Source: Pluralibacter gergoviae ATCC 33028 = NBRC 105706
GTDB taxonomy: Bacteria > Pseudomonadota > Gammaproteobacteria > Enterobacterales > Enterobacteriaceae
Assembly (NCBI RefSeq): GCF_001598855.1
Contig: NZ_BCZS01000007.1
Coordinates: forward strand, 62,001-126,000
DNA: 64,000 nt
Reading direction: 5' to 3'
Numbering within the stretch: the first letter of the stretch is position 1; every line of letters starts with the position of its first letter. This document shows positions 9,790 through 19,063 of this stretch, in pieces. The notes under the pieces were generated by a model, which was given only the letters and a program-made list of their open reading frames with translations, made no database searches and was not told the DNA's origin. Both the position numbers and the translations under genes were made by a program.

Positions 9790-10608
9790 ATGCGCCTTCA
9801 GCAAGAGCTATCCGAGAAAGACTTGTGCAGGATCGGCGAGTTGATTTATCAGCGAGCGGGTATTGTTGTTAACAAGCAAAAGCACGGAATGGTTTATAAC
9901 AGGCTCTCCCGCCGCCTGCGGGAATTAAAAATTGAGAGTTTCGGGCGCTATATCCAACTGCTCGAGTCAAATCCCAACAGTCCGGAGTGGCAGTGTTTTA
10001 TTAACGCCCTGACAACAAATTTGACCTCTTTTTTTCGGGAAGCCTATCACTTCCCCATTCTGGCTGAACACGCCAGGAGCCGGCCTGTTAACTACAGCGT
10101 ATGGTGTGCCGCCGCCTCAACCGGCGAAGAGCCCTGCTCCATTGCCATCACGCTGAACGACGCGCTGGGCCCGGCGCTGGCCGGTCCGAGAGTATGGGCA
10201 ACGGACATCGACACTGACGTCTTAGCAAAGGCCAGAAGTGGGATTTACCGGCTCTCTGATATCGCAGGATTATCACAGCGCCAGAAGCAAACCTACTTCA
10301 TGCGCGGCACCGGCGAGCAGCGCGAGCGGGTGCGGGTAAAGCGAGAACTGCTGTCATCCATTCACTATCAGCAGCTCAATTTGCTGAATAGTGAATGGGA
10401 CATTCCGGCACCTTTCGACGCAATATTCTGCCGTAATGTCATGATTTACTTTGATAAAAATACGCAGCAACGGCTTTTAAAACGCTTTGCAAAACTGTTG
10501 AAACCCAACGGCATCCTGTTTGCCGGCCACTCTGAACATTTCGGGAACACTCACGGCGCTTTTCAATTGCGCGGTCAGTCGGTGTATTACCTGACACAGG
10601 AGAAGTGA
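9790..10608 (+). CDS. cheR: CheR, chemoreceptor glutamate methyltransferase
   Basis: Protein of 272 residues (E. coli 286). It has an N-terminal helical CheR_N domain and a SAM-binding methyltransferase fold ([47 protein letters not shown]). It methylates receptor glutamates using S-adenosylmethionine and so resets receptor gain during adaptation. The stop overlaps the cheB ATG by one base (TGATG). The single chemoreceptor in this window lacks an NWETF-type tether, so CheR here may act without it or serve receptors encoded elsewhere. Confidence 0.97.
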   Translation: MRLQQELSEKDLCRIGELIYQRAGIVVNKQKHGMVYNRLSRRLRELKIESFGRYIQLLESNPNSPEWQCFINALTTNLTSFFREAYHFPILAEHARSRPVNYSVWCAAASTGEEPCSIAITLNDALGPALAGPRVWATDIDTDVLAKARSGIYRLSDIAGLSQRQKQTYFMRGTGEQRERVRVKRELLSSIHYQQLNLLNSEWDIPAPFDAIFCRNVMIYFDKNTQQRLLKRFAKLLKPNGILFAGHSEHFGNTHGAFQLRGQSVYYLTQEK

Positions 10609-11654
10609 TGAGTAAGATAAAAGTGCTCTGCATTGACGACTCCGCTCTGATTCGCAGCATCATGACCGATATCGTTAACGGTCAGCCGGATATGGAAATG
10701 GTCGCTACCGCGCCCGATCCGCTCATTGGCCGGGATCTGATTAAGCGCTTTAATCCCGATGTGCTGACCCTGGACGTAGAGATGCCGCGTATGGACGGCC
10801 TGGATTTTCTTGAGCGCCTGATGCGCCTGCGCCCGATGCCGGTGGTGATGATCTCTTCCCTGACCCAGCGCGGCTCAGAAATCACCCTCCACGCCCTGGA
10901 GCTGGGGGCGGTGGACTTCGTTAATAAACCGCATATGGCGCTCAAAGAAGGCATGCTGCAATACGCCGAGCTGATTGTGGAGAAAATTCACATCGCTTCC
11001 AGGGCCTGTATTCACCGCCTGACGCGCGAACCCTCTGCGGTGATCCCCCTGAGCGGCCCGCGGGTGAGCAGTGAAAAAATCATTGCTATCGGCGCATCGA
11101 CCGGCGGCACCGAAGCCCTGCGGCAGACGCTGCTGCCGCTGCCGCCCTCAAGCCCCGGCATTGTGATAACCCAGCATATGCCGCCGGGATTCACCCACTC
11201 TTTTGCCCAGCGCCTCGACGGCCTGTGCCGGATTTCGGTCAAAGAGGCCGAAGACGGCGAACGCGTGCTGCCGGGCCATGCCTATATCGCGCCGGGCAAT
11301 CGCCATATGGAGCTGGTGCGCAGCGGGGCCAACTATCACGTCAGGATAAGCGATGGCGAACCGGTTAACCGCCACCGCCCCTCTGTGGATGTTCTTTTTC
11401 GTTCGGTGGCCACATCAGCCGGTAAGAACGCCGTTGGCGTGATTCTGACCGGCATGGGCAGCGACGGCGCGAAAGGGCTGCTGGAGATGCACAACGCCGG
11501 GGCGCATACCCTTGCCCAGAGTGAAAAAAGCTGCGTGGTGTTCGGCATGCCGCGCGAGGCGATTGCCCTTAACCCGGACATTGAAGTGGTCGACCTGTGC
11601 GATATGAGCCAGCAAATGCTCAACAGCGTCGTCGGGCAGGCTCGCCGAATTTAA
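10608..11654 (+). CDS. cheB: CheB, chemoreceptor methylesterase/deamidase response regulator
   Basis: Protein of 348 residues. The receiver domain (1-120) has the phospho-acceptor Asp in [16 protein letters not shown]. The C-terminal methylesterase domain carries the catalytic Ser in [11 protein letters not shown], the His in [10 protein letters not shown], and the Asp region in [12 protein letters not shown]. CheB removes methyl groups from receptors when phosphorylated by CheA. The ATG at 10608 is favoured over an in-frame GTG one codon upstream because it gives the usual MSKIKVL start and the TGATG junction with cheR. Confidence 0.97.
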   Translation: MSKIKVLCIDDSALIRSIMTDIVNGQPDMEMVATAPDPLIGRDLIKRFNPDVLTLDVEMPRMDGLDFLERLMRLRPMPVVMISSLTQRGSEITLHALELGAVDFVNKPHMALKEGMLQYAELIVEKIHIASRACIHRLTREPSAVIPLSGPRVSSEKIIAIGASTGGTEALRQTLLPLPPSSPGIVITQHMPPGFTHSFAQRLDGLCRISVKEAEDGERVLPGHAYIAPGNRHMELVRSGANYHVRISDGEPVNRHRPSVDVLFRSVATSAGKNAVGVILTGMGSDGAKGLLEMHNAGAHTLAQSEKSCVVFGMPREAIALNPDIEVVDLCDMSQQMLNSVVGQARRI

Positions 11655-11708
11655 TCTCGTTTTTAAACATGATGCGCCCCGCCGGGAGCGCTTTTACAGG
11701 ATAGAACT

Positions 11709-12098
11709 ATGGCAGATACAAACTTACGTTTCCTGGTCGTTGATGACTTCGCCACCATGCGCCGGATCGTACGCAATCTTCTTCAGGATCTGGGCTACAA
11801 AAACATCGAAGAGGCCGAGGACGGCCAGGATGCCCTGGCCCGCCTGCGCAGCGACCGCGCCGACTTCGTCATCAGCGACTGGAATATGCCCAATATGGAC
11901 GGTCTGCAGCTGCTGTGCGAAATGCGCAAGGACGACAACCTGAAAACGGTCCCCGTGCTGATGGTCACCGCCGAAGCGAAAAAAGAGAACATTATTGCCG
12001 CCGCCCAGGCGGGGGCAAACGGCTATGTGGTGAAGCCCTTCACCGCCGCCATTCTGGAAGAAAAACTCAACAAAATATTCGAAAAGTTAGGGTGGTAG
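11709..12098 (+). CDS. cheY: CheY, chemotaxis response regulator
   Basis: Single-domain receiver of 129 residues, as in E. coli. The acidic pocket is FLVVDDF, the phospho-acceptor Asp is in [13 protein letters not shown], the switch Thr in LMVTAEA and the conserved Lys in YVVKPFT. CheY-P binds the FliM N-terminal peptide and causes clockwise rotation. It lies 54 bases after cheB and two bases before cheZ. Confidence 0.98.
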   Translation: MADTNLRFLVVDDFATMRRIVRNLLQDLGYKNIEEAEDGQDALARLRSDRADFVISDWNMPNMDGLQLLCEMRKDDNLKTVPVLMVTAEAKKENIIAAAQAGANGYVVKPFTAAILEEKLNKIFEKLGW

Positions 12099-12100
12099 CG

Positions 12101-12745
12101 ATGAACGTAACGCAACACCAGGAGTCCAGTCAGAACTTCAAAGATATCTTCTCCAAAGTGGGCCAGCTCACGCGCCTGCTGCGCGACAGCATCGCCAATC
12201 TCGGTCTTGACCGCGCCATTATGGACGTCGCCGAGGCGATCCCGGATACCCGGGCCCGCCTCAACTACGTGGTCGGCAAGACCTCAGAGGCCGCCGAGTG
12301 TGCGCTGACCTGCGTGGAGAACGCCCGTCCGCTGCAGGACCAGCTGAGCGCCCGGGCCAGCGGCCTGAGCCAGCGCTGGGACGCCTGGTTTGCCGATCCG
12401 GTGGCGCTTGCCGACGCGAAAGCGCTGGTCAGCGACACCCGCCGCTTCCTCGGCGATACGCCGGAGCTGGCCGGGAAAACCAATAAGCAGCTGATGGAAA
12501 TCATGATGGCCCAGGATTTCCAGGATCTCACCGGCCAGGTTATCCAGCATCTGATGGTGCTGATTGAGAATATCGAGCGCGAACTGGTGCAGGTCCTGCT
12601 GGAGAACATGCCGGAAATGCTGCCGGAATACGCCGACAGGAAGCCGGAAAGCCTGAAGAATGGTCCGCAGGTCAACCAAAACGTCTCCGGGATCATGGCC
12701 TCGCAGGACCAGGTTGACGACCTGCTGGAAACGCTCGGGTTTTAA
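12101..12745 (+). CDS. cheZ: CheZ, CheY-phosphate phosphatase
   Basis: Protein of 214 residues from the ATG at 12101 (MNVTQHQESSQNF), exactly the E. coli length. The frame is open further upstream but that part lies inside cheY. It contains the long four-helix bundle with the phosphatase motif AQDFQDLTGQVIQ (catalytic Gln) and the C-terminal CheY-binding peptide SQDQVDDLLETLGF. It dephosphorylates CheY-P to end the tumble signal. CheZ is largely confined to gamma- and beta-proteobacteria. Confidence 0.97.
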   Translation: MNVTQHQESSQNFKDIFSKVGQLTRLLRDSIANLGLDRAIMDVAEAIPDTRARLNYVVGKTSEAAECALTCVENARPLQDQLSARASGLSQRWDAWFADPVALADAKALVSDTRRFLGDTPELAGKTNKQLMEIMMAQDFQDLTGQVIQHLMVLIENIERELVQVLLENMPEMLPEYADRKPESLKNGPQVNQNVSGIMASQDQVDDLLETLGF

Positions 12746-12822
12746 CCCGGCCGCCGCCGGTGAGGCGATTTCACCGCGGCCCCGGGCGTATCCCTCGCCC
12801 CCTACTTTCGCGTTGTTAAAAG

Positions 12823-13968
12823 ATGTCTGAAGAGAGTGATGTAGAAAAAACGGAAGACCCCACGCCCCACAGGCGGCAGAAAGCCCGCGAAGAAGGTCAG
12901 ATCCCGCGTTCCAAAGAGCTTACCTCCCTACTGATGCTGCTGGTGGGCTGGCTGCTGCTGATCGCCGGCGGCGAAAACATGGCCGAACGCCTGATGATGC
13001 TGCTGCACGATGGGCTGACCTTCGACAATCTGCTGGCGCGCGACGTGACCTTTTCGACCATCCGCGCGGGCGAACTGCTGTCGATGGCGATGGTCACCGT
13101 GCTGCCGATGCTGGGCGGGCTGTTTCTGACGGCGCTGGTGTCCCCGGCGTGCCTCGGCGGGTTAAGCCTCAGCGGCAAATCGCTGAAGGTAGATCTTACG
13201 CGGCTTAATCCGCTCTCGGGCATAAAGCGCATGATCTCGATGCAGATGGTCTCCGAGCTGTTCAAGAGCCTGCTCAAGGTTGTGCTGGTCGGTGCCGCCA
13301 GCACCTTTTATCTGTTCAGCAGCAAGGCGCACATGATCCAGCTTATCTACGAGCCGCTGCCCGATGCCATCAAAGACAGCGGGGCAATGATCTCCCGCTG
13401 CATGCTGATCGTCATTCTGACCCTGCTGCCGCTGGTCGGCTACGACGTTTTTTATCAGTTGATGAGTCATCTGAAAAAGCTGCGCATGAGCCGCCAGGAG
13501 ATCCGCGATGAACACAAGCAGCACGAGGGCGATCCTCACGTTAAGGGACGCATCAGACAGCTGCAGCGGGCGGCGGCGCAGCAGCGCATGATGGCCGATA
13601 TTCCGCGCGCGGACGTTATCGTCAATAACCCGACGCACTACTCCATCGCCCTGAGCTATCAGGAGGGCGGTAATCGCGCGCCGGTGATGCTGGCCAAAGG
13701 CGCCGGCGACATTGCCCTGCGCATCCGGGAAGAGGCGGCAAAACACCGCATTCCGATGCTGGAGGCACCGCCCCTTGCCCGCGCGCTCTATCGCCACTGC
13801 GAGATTGGGCAGGAGATCCCAACCGCGCTTTACGCCGCCGTGGCCGAAGTGCTTGCCTGGGTTTACGGCATGCGCAACTGGCGTAAAGGCAAAGGCGTAC
13901 TGCCGAAAAAACCCCAACATTTACCCGTGCCGCCGGCACTGGATTTTGCACAAGAGAGTCAAGAGTGA
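12823..13968 (+). CDS. flhB: FlhB, flagellar export gate protein and substrate-specificity switch
   Basis: Protein of 381 residues (E. coli 382). Four membrane segments occupy about residues 30-210. The cytoplasmic domain holds the autocleavage site NPTH (in DVIVNNPTHYSIALSY). Cleavage between Asn and Pro, together with FliK, switches export from rod/hook to filament proteins. The last 25 residues are Pro-rich. The stop overlaps the flhA ATG (TGATG). Confidence 0.97.
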   Translation: MSEESDVEKTEDPTPHRRQKAREEGQIPRSKELTSLLMLLVGWLLLIAGGENMAERLMMLLHDGLTFDNLLARDVTFSTIRAGELLSMAMVTVLPMLGGLFLTALVSPACLGGLSLSGKSLKVDLTRLNPLSGIKRMISMQMVSELFKSLLKVVLVGAASTFYLFSSKAHMIQLIYEPLPDAIKDSGAMISRCMLIVILTLLPLVGYDVFYQLMSHLKKLRMSRQEIRDEHKQHEGDPHVKGRIRQLQRAAAQQRMMADIPRADVIVNNPTHYSIALSYQEGGNRAPVMLAKGAGDIALRIREEAAKHRIPMLEAPPLARALYRHCEIGQEIPTALYAAVAEVLAWVYGMRNWRKGKGVLPKKPQHLPVPPALDFAQESQE

Positions 13969-16064
13969 TGGCAAATTTAGCCGCCAAATTACGTTTACCC
14001 GGATTAAAGCAGACCCAGTGGCAGGTCATGGCAGGCCCGGCGCTTATCATGGCAATTCTGGCGATGATGATCCTGCCGCTGCCCTCCTTCGTGCTGGATA
14101 TGCTGTTTACCTTTAACATCGTCCTGTCGCTGATGATCCTGATGGTGGCGATGTTTACCCAGAACACGCTGGAGTTCTCCGCCTTTCCGACGGTGCTGCT
14201 GTTTTCGACGCTGCTGCGCCTGGCGCTCAACGTCGCCTCGACGCGCATCATCCTGATGCACGGCCACACCGGCGAAGGCGCCGCGGGCAAGGTGATCGAC
14301 GCCTTCGGCCACTTTCTGGTCGGCGGCAACTTTGCCATCGGTATCGTGGTATTTACCATCCTTATCATCATCAACTTTATGGTTATCACCAAGGGCGCGG
14401 GGCGTATCGCCGAAGTCGGCGCCCGCTTCGTGCTGGACGGGATGCCGGGCAAGCAGATGGCGATCGACGCCGATCTGAATGCCGGACTGATCGGCGAGGA
14501 GGAAGCCAAGCGCCGCCGCAGCGAAGTTACCCAGGAAGCGGATTTTTACGGCTCGATGGACGGCGCCAGCAAGTTCGTGCGCGGCGACGCCATCGCCGGG
14601 ATCCTGATCATGGTCATCAACGTCATCGGCGGCTTGATCATCGGTATTCTGCAGCACGATCTCAGCTTCGCCGAAGCCGGACAGACCTATACCCTGCTGA
14701 CCATCGGCGACGGCCTGGTGGCGCAGATCCCGGCGTTGATCATCTCGACGGCGGCGGGCGTGATCGTCACCCGCGTCTCCACGGATCAGGACGTCGGCGA
14801 ACAGATGACGGGCCAGCTGTTCAAAAATCCGCAGGTGATGCTGCTGGCCGCCGGGGTGGTTGGCCTGCTGGGGATGATCCCGGGGATGCCGAACTTCGTC
14901 TTTCTGCTGTTTACCGCCGGGCTGCTGGCGCTCGCCTGGTGGACGCGCGGCCGTCAGATGAAGGCTCCCGCCGACGCGGCGCTGGATAAAAAGGCGATGC
15001 AGATGGCGGAGGAGAAGGCGTCGCAGGTGGCGGAAGCCTCCTGGGCCGACGTGCAGCATGAGGACGTGCTCGGGCTGGAAGTCGGCTACCGCCTGATCCC
15101 GATGGTCGACAGCGAACAGAGCGGCCAGCTGCTGACCCGTATTCGCGGTATCCGCAAAAAGTTCGCCCAGGAGATGGGCTTCCTGCCGCCGGCGGTGCAC
15201 ATCCGCGACAACCTCGATCTGGCCCCGACCGAGTACCGCATTTTGCTTAAGGGTGTGGAAATTGGCCGCAGCGAGGCGCAGCCGGACCGCTGGCTGGCTA
15301 TCGACCCCGGCTGCGCCGAGGGAGAGCTGGCGGGCGAGAAGACGCAGGACCCGGCCTTCGGCCTGCCCGCAGTGTGGATTGACGAAGTGCTGCGCGAGCG
15401 CGCCCAGACCCTGGGCTATACGGTGGTCGATCCCAGCTCGGTGGTGGCGACCCATCTTAACCACCTGATCGCCTCCCACACCGACGAGCTGTTTGGCCGT
15501 CAGGAAACCCGGATGCTGCTGGAGAGGCTGACCAAAGAGATGCCGAAGCTGGTAGAGGATCTGATCCCGGAAACGATCTCGCTCAACGTGTTTCATCAGG
15601 TGCTGCAAAATCTGCTGGCGGAGCGGATCTCGATCCGCGATATGCGCACCATTATTGACACCCTGGCGGAAAATATCGGCACCCAGAGCGATCCGGAAGC
15701 GCTGACCGCGCTGGTGCGGATCCGTCTGGGGCGGGCGATCACCCAGCAGTGGTTCCCCGGCAGCGGCGATATCGAAGCGATCGGCCTCGATCTTAATCTC
15801 GAGCGGCTGCTGATTCAGGCCACCCAGAGCGGCAGCGCGATTGAACCGGGCATTGCCGACGCCATTCTGCAGCAGACCGAAGAGGCGATTATGCAGCAGA
15901 GCGCCGCCGGCGCGCCGCTGGTGCTGCTGGTAAATCAGCCGCTGCGCTTTATGCTGTCGCGCTTTCTGCGCCGGGTTTATCCCCAGCTCGCCGTGCTGGC
16001 TAACCAGGAGATCGCCAGCAACCGGGTGGTGCGCTTCACCTATACCATCGGCGCGAAGTCGTGA
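13968..16064 (+). CDS. flhA: FlhA, flagellar export gate, proton-driven translocator
   Basis: Protein of 698 residues from the ATG at 13968; E. coli FlhA is 692. The N-terminal half has about eight membrane helices with the conserved FHIPEP-family loop (STRIILMHGHTGEGAAGKVI and the Arg/Lys-rich GMPGKQMAIDADLNAG). The C-terminal half is the cytoplasmic FlhA-C ring that docks chaperone-substrate complexes. It overlaps flhB upstream and flhE downstream by one base each. Confidence 0.98.
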   Translation: MANLAAKLRLPGLKQTQWQVMAGPALIMAILAMMILPLPSFVLDMLFTFNIVLSLMILMVAMFTQNTLEFSAFPTVLLFSTLLRLALNVASTRIILMHGHTGEGAAGKVIDAFGHFLVGGNFAIGIVVFTILIIINFMVITKGAGRIAEVGARFVLDGMPGKQMAIDADLNAGLIGEEEAKRRRSEVTQEADFYGSMDGASKFVRGDAIAGILIMVINVIGGLIIGILQHDLSFAEAGQTYTLLTIGDGLVAQIPALIISTAAGVIVTRVSTDQDVGEQMTGQLFKNPQVMLLAAGVVGLLGMIPGMPNFVFLLFTAGLLALAWWTRGRQMKAPADAALDKKAMQMAEEKASQVAEASWADVQHEDVLGLEVGYRLIPMVDSEQSGQLLTRIRGIRKKFAQEMGFLPPAVHIRDNLDLAPTEYRILLKGVEIGRSEAQPDRWLAIDPGCAEGELAGEKTQDPAFGLPAVWIDEVLRERAQTLGYTVVDPSSVVATHLNHLIASHTDELFGRQETRMLLERLTKEMPKLVEDLIPETISLNVFHQVLQNLLAERISIRDMRTIIDTLAENIGTQSDPEALTALVRIRLGRAITQQWFPGSGDIEAIGLDLNLERLLIQATQSGSAIEPGIADAILQQTEEAIMQQSAAGAPLVLLVNQPLRFMLSRFLRRVYPQLAVLANQEIASNRVVRFTYTIGAKS

Positions 16065-16462
16065 TGCCGCGCGCCCTGCTCAGCCTTGCGCTGCTGCTGC
16101 CCCTGGCGGCGACCGCCGCCGGCGGCAGCGTCACCGCCGCCTCGATGGGCGGCATCACTGGCGCGGGCGGCCAGACGCTGGTCAGCCGCGCGCTGGCACC
16201 CGCCCTGCCGCCCGGCGCCCGCCCCTACTCCCTGTCGTGGCGCATTCAGCTGCTGAGTAACCCGCCTGCGGGGCTGAACATCGCCCTGTGCGCGCCCGGC
16301 GGCTGCCTCCCGCTGCCCGGCCTTGCGGGCCGAATGTCGTTGAGCGGCGCTCCGGCGCTCGCCGCGCCGCTACACTTTACCTACCGCGTCGCGCGCCCCG
16401 GACGCATCGTTCCGGCGCTCAACGTCGTGCAGAATCAGCTGACCATTAATTACCGGCAGTAG
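16064..16462 (+). CDS. flhE: FlhE, periplasmic flagellar protein
   Basis: Protein of 132 residues with an N-terminal signal peptide (MPRALLSLALLLPLAATAAG). The mature protein is small, with Cys pairs (IALCAPGGCLPLPGL). FlhE occurs only in enterobacterial-type flagellar systems; loss in Salmonella causes proton leakage through the export gate and alters biofilm traits. The start shares one base with the flhA stop (TGATG). The sequence fits the family length of 130. Confidence 0.93.
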   Translation: MPRALLSLALLLPLAATAAGGSVTAASMGGITGAGGQTLVSRALAPALPPGARPYSLSWRIQLLSNPPAGLNIALCAPGGCLPLPGLAGRMSLSGAPALAAPLHFTYRVARPGRIVPALNVVQNQLTINYRQ

Positions 16463-16469
16463 TGGTTAT

Positions 16470-16660
16470 GAGCCTATCCCAGTAGGCGTAAATGTCGCAG
16501 CCAGTTTAGTTCCGACCAGCGCGGAGAAACCGGAGCGTACTGGAGTACGTGAGGATTATTCGCTGCGCTCACCCTTTGGGCCGCCCTGAAGGGCGTTCAA
16601 AATCCTGCGGATTTTGTTCGAGCACTGCCCGGGGCTAAATAGTCCTAATGGGATAGGTTC
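16470..16660. repeat. MITE-like element with REP-type hairpin ends
   Basis: About 190 bases with imperfect inverted ends: GAGCCTATCCCAGTAGG on the left (16470-16486) and, reverse-complemented, GAACCTATCCCATTAGG on the right (16644-16660). Each end contains a small hairpin (GCCTA...TAGGC). The interior has no coding potential and holds short inverted segments. It fills the gap between convergent flhE and fliT. A partial copy of the end occurs at 48310. I recall similar sequences dispersed between genes in Enterobacter and Klebsiella; a genome-wide count would confirm it. No clear target duplication is visible. Confidence 0.6.
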
Positions 16661-16687
16661 TAAATTGCGGTGGAATAATCAGGCATG

Positions 16688-16722
16688 CGAAGGCCGTTTT
16701 CAGACAGTGAAAACGGCCTCTG
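16688..16722 (-). terminator. Stem-loop downstream of fliT
   Basis: Perfect inverted repeat AGGCCGTTTTC (16691-16701) and GAAAACGGCCT (16709-16719) with a seven-base loop, starting seven bases after the fliT stop. There is no strong T run, so it may work as a weak or bidirectional terminator between convergent fliDST and flhBAE. Confidence 0.6.
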
Positions 16723-16728
16723 CGAATA

Positions 16729-17067
16729 TTAGTGGCGAACGGAGGTAAACTGGCGGGCATAGGCTTCACTGCATTTTTTCCCATTGTGCAGCGAGGACAT
16801 GTCTTTTCTCAGGAACTGAAGACGCTGCCTGAGCGCTTGCTCTATTTCATCTTCATTGCTCAGCAATGACTTAAACAGCGAAATCAGCCGCTCTTCATCC
16901 TGCGCCATCATCTCTGCAGGTGAATTCTCAATGATATCGGAGACCGCGGTGACGTACTGCTCGGCCAGGGGGATAAACGCATCCCAGTTTCCCTGCCGGG
17001 CCAGCGTCAGGAGGTCCGCATTCAGGCGGTAAATATGTTCATAATCTGCTGTCGAAAGTTTAGCCAT
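16729..17067 (-). CDS. fliT: FliT, export chaperone for FliD and anti-FlhDC factor
   Basis: About 112 residues from the ATG at 17067 (MAKLSTADYEHIYRLNADLL); an alternative start nine codons upstream gives 121. The protein is mainly helical and only weakly like E. coli FliT, which is usual for this fast-evolving family. FliT binds the filament cap FliD and, once FliD is exported, binds FlhC to damp class 2 transcription. The identification rests on size, helical content and position directly after fliS (eight-base overlap). ACAGG lies upstream of the chosen start. Confidence 0.82.
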   Translation of the reverse strand: MAKLSTADYEHIYRLNADLLTLARQGNWDAFIPLAEQYVTAVSDIIENSPAEMMAQDEERLISLFKSLLSNEDEIEQALRQRLQFLRKDMSSLHNGKKCSEAYARQFTSVRH

Positions 17068-17467
17068 AGTGAGCCTGTATTTTTCTCGGTTCAATCTCTT
17101 TCCACGTGGTGGCGAGGTTCGTTAATATTTCGCTTACCGACGTCAGCCCGGCGGGATTATTCTCCCGGTTGGCCTGCAGCAGCGCGCGGGACATATAGTC
17201 ATACAGTCGCTCCAGATCGCGGGTGATCTCCTGTCCCTTCTCATGATCGAGGGCGCTGCGCAGCCCGTTTTCAATAATATTGATGGCCCGGGAGATCATC
17301 TCCCCGCGCCGGGCAATATTGCCGCTTTCAAAATAGATGCCGGCGCGCAGCACCGCATTCAGCGCCCCGTCATAGAGCATTGAAATAAGCTGATGCGGCG
17401 TCGCGCCGGCCAGCTGACTCTCCAGATCAACGCGGGCGTAGGCCCCGGTCCCCTGTTTTGCGTACAC
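17060..17467 (-). CDS. fliS: FliS, flagellin export chaperone
   Basis: Protein of 135 residues starting with GTG at 17467 (MYAKQGTGAYARVDLESQL), supported by a GGAG six bases upstream. It shows the FliS signature: ATPHQLISMLYDGALNAVLRA, then AINIIENGLRSALDHEKG and a Tyr/Met helix. FliS binds the C-terminal helices of FliC, prevents cytoplasmic polymerisation and delivers flagellin to FlhA. It lies between fliD and fliT in the usual fliDST order. Confidence 0.96.
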   Translation of the reverse strand: MYAKQGTGAYARVDLESQLAGATPHQLISMLYDGALNAVLRAGIYFESGNIARRGEMISRAINIIENGLRSALDHEKGQEITRDLERLYDYMSRALLQANRENNPAGLTSVSEILTNLATTWKEIEPRKIQAHYG

Positions 17468-17525
17468 GGTGTCTCCATTTATTATCAGGCGGAGTTGCCT
17501 CCGCCGCTGTCAGTGTGTGGCTACG

Positions 17526-18989
17526 TCAGAGCGAAGCCAGCATTGAGGTGAGCTGGTTGCCGAGGTTCGTCAGCTTGGACTGCGTGGCATCCAGGTTCTG
17601 GAACTGAACGCGGTAGCGCTCGACCTGAGCATCGATCAGCTTCTGGGTCTTGTCGATCTGGGCGTCCATCAGCTTGACCTGCGCGTTAAGATCGTCGGTC
17701 GCCATCTCAATGATGCTGTCATCTTTCTTTTTCGATGAGTCATCGGGATCGCCGATGTAGCGCGTGACGATATCGTTGAGGCTGGAGGCCATGCCGGTAT
17801 CGCCGTTGCTGCCCACGAACATATTCTTGATGGCGTCCGGGTTATCCGCGATGGCCTTATCCAGCTTGCTTTCGTCAAGGGTCATATTGCCCGTCGCGGC
17901 GTCCACCTTGATGCCGAGATCGGCCAGCGCAGAGATATCCGCATCGCCCGAGCCGTAGGTGCCGTTAACCGCATCGCGGATCTCGGAGACCATCCCGCGC
18001 AGGGTCGAGTCGCCCATCAGAATGCCGCTCTGGCCGCTTGGCGTCGCCACCTGATCGTCAGCCAGGCCGGAGGTGTCGTTTTTAACGTATTTGCTGGCGG
18101 CGGAGGTGAGCTTGGTCAGAGCGTTGTACTTGTCAACGAAGTCCTTCACCGCGTCCTTGACGGCGGAGGTGTCCGGCGTCAGGGTCAGCTGCTCTGATTG
18201 ATCATCTTTAGAGACGTTCTTCAGGTCGAGGGTTACGCCGGTAATGATGTCGTTAATGTCGTTCGAGGAGCGGGTGTAGTCGCTGCCGTCGACGGTGAGC
18301 TTGGCGTCTTTGGCCTCGGTCACCAGCTCCATCGCGTCGCCGTTATCGTCGGCGCCGCCCGGATTGCCGCCTTTGGAGGTATTGAGGACCGCCCCCAGCT
18401 TGTCGTCTCCGGAGACGCTGACCGACATCTTGCCGTCGCTGCCGGTGGTCTTCGAGTTAAGCACCAGCTGATAGCCGTCGTCGGTGCGCTGCACCGTAGC
18501 GTTAACGTTGCCGTCCGCCTTGTTGATGGCTTTGGCGATCTGCGACAGGGAGGTTTCGTCATCTTTCAGTTCGACGGTGGTGGTTTTGCCGTCGCCGGTG
18601 GTGATGGTGACTTTGCGGGTGCCGCCGTTGGCCTGACCCAGTTGGTCGTCGGCGCTGGGAAAGCCCTTGGTCTTAATTTTGTGCGCGCTGGCCAGCTGGT
18701 GTACGGTCACCGAGTGGGTATCCGCCGTGGCGCCGCTGCCCGCCGTGGCGGTAAAGGCGTCGTTTTTACTGACCGTCATCTTGCTGAAGGCGTCGCCCTT
18801 GAGCTTTTTAATGCAGGCCTGCAGGTCGGACATGGCGCTGGAGATCTGCCCCCAGGCGGAGATCTTGCCGCTGTAGGTGCTCTTTTTAAGGGTGTAGGGC
18901 TGCAGGCGCATCTGCTCGCCCGCCTTTAACTGTTCGAGCATCCCGGCGGTATCAATCCCGGACCCGATACCTAAAGATGAAATTCCCAT
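17526..18989 (-). CDS. fliD: FliD (HAP2), filament cap protein
   Basis: Protein of 487 residues (E. coli 468). The N-terminal FliD_N domain begins MGISSLGIGSGIDTAGML; the C-terminal FliD_C domain ends with coiled-coil heptads (KLMDAQIDKTQKLIDAQVERY, QSKLTNLGNQLTSMLASL). The central part is the variable, surface-exposed region. FliD forms a pentameric cap that guides flagellin polymerisation and may contact host surfaces. A well-spaced sigma-28 promoter lies upstream. Confidence 0.96.
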   Translation of the reverse strand: MGISSLGIGSGIDTAGMLEQLKAGEQMRLQPYTLKKSTYSGKISAWGQISSAMSDLQACIKKLKGDAFSKMTVSKNDAFTATAGSGATADTHSVTVHQLASAHKIKTKGFPSADDQLGQANGGTRKVTITTGDGKTTTVELKDDETSLSQIAKAINKADGNVNATVQRTDDGYQLVLNSKTTGSDGKMSVSVSGDDKLGAVLNTSKGGNPGGADDNGDAMELVTEAKDAKLTVDGSDYTRSSNDINDIITGVTLDLKNVSKDDQSEQLTLTPDTSAVKDAVKDFVDKYNALTKLTSAASKYVKNDTSGLADDQVATPSGQSGILMGDSTLRGMVSEIRDAVNGTYGSGDADISALADLGIKVDAATGNMTLDESKLDKAIADNPDAIKNMFVGSNGDTGMASSLNDIVTRYIGDPDDSSKKKDDSIIEMATDDLNAQVKLMDAQIDKTQKLIDAQVERYRVQFQNLDATQSKLTNLGNQLTSMLASL

Positions 18990-19036
18990 CGTGTACTCCT
19001 GTGCTTAATTAACTCAATCTAAGGAACGTCACATAG

Positions 19037-19063
19037 ATATCGGTTTGAATAGCGCAAAGTTTA
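19037..19063 (-). promoter_or_regulatory. Sigma-28 (FliA) promoter of fliDST
   Basis: On the minus strand TAAACTTT, 11 bases, then ACCGATAT. The enterobacterial sigma-28 consensus is TAAAGTTT-N11-GCCGATAA, so spacing is exact and most positions match. It lies about 50 bases upstream of fliD. Confidence 0.82.

Noticed and set aside
12737-12780. Terminator between cheZ and flhB
   Set aside because: Only a six-base CGGTGA/TCACCG stem with no T run; more likely a minor intercistronic stem within one transcript.
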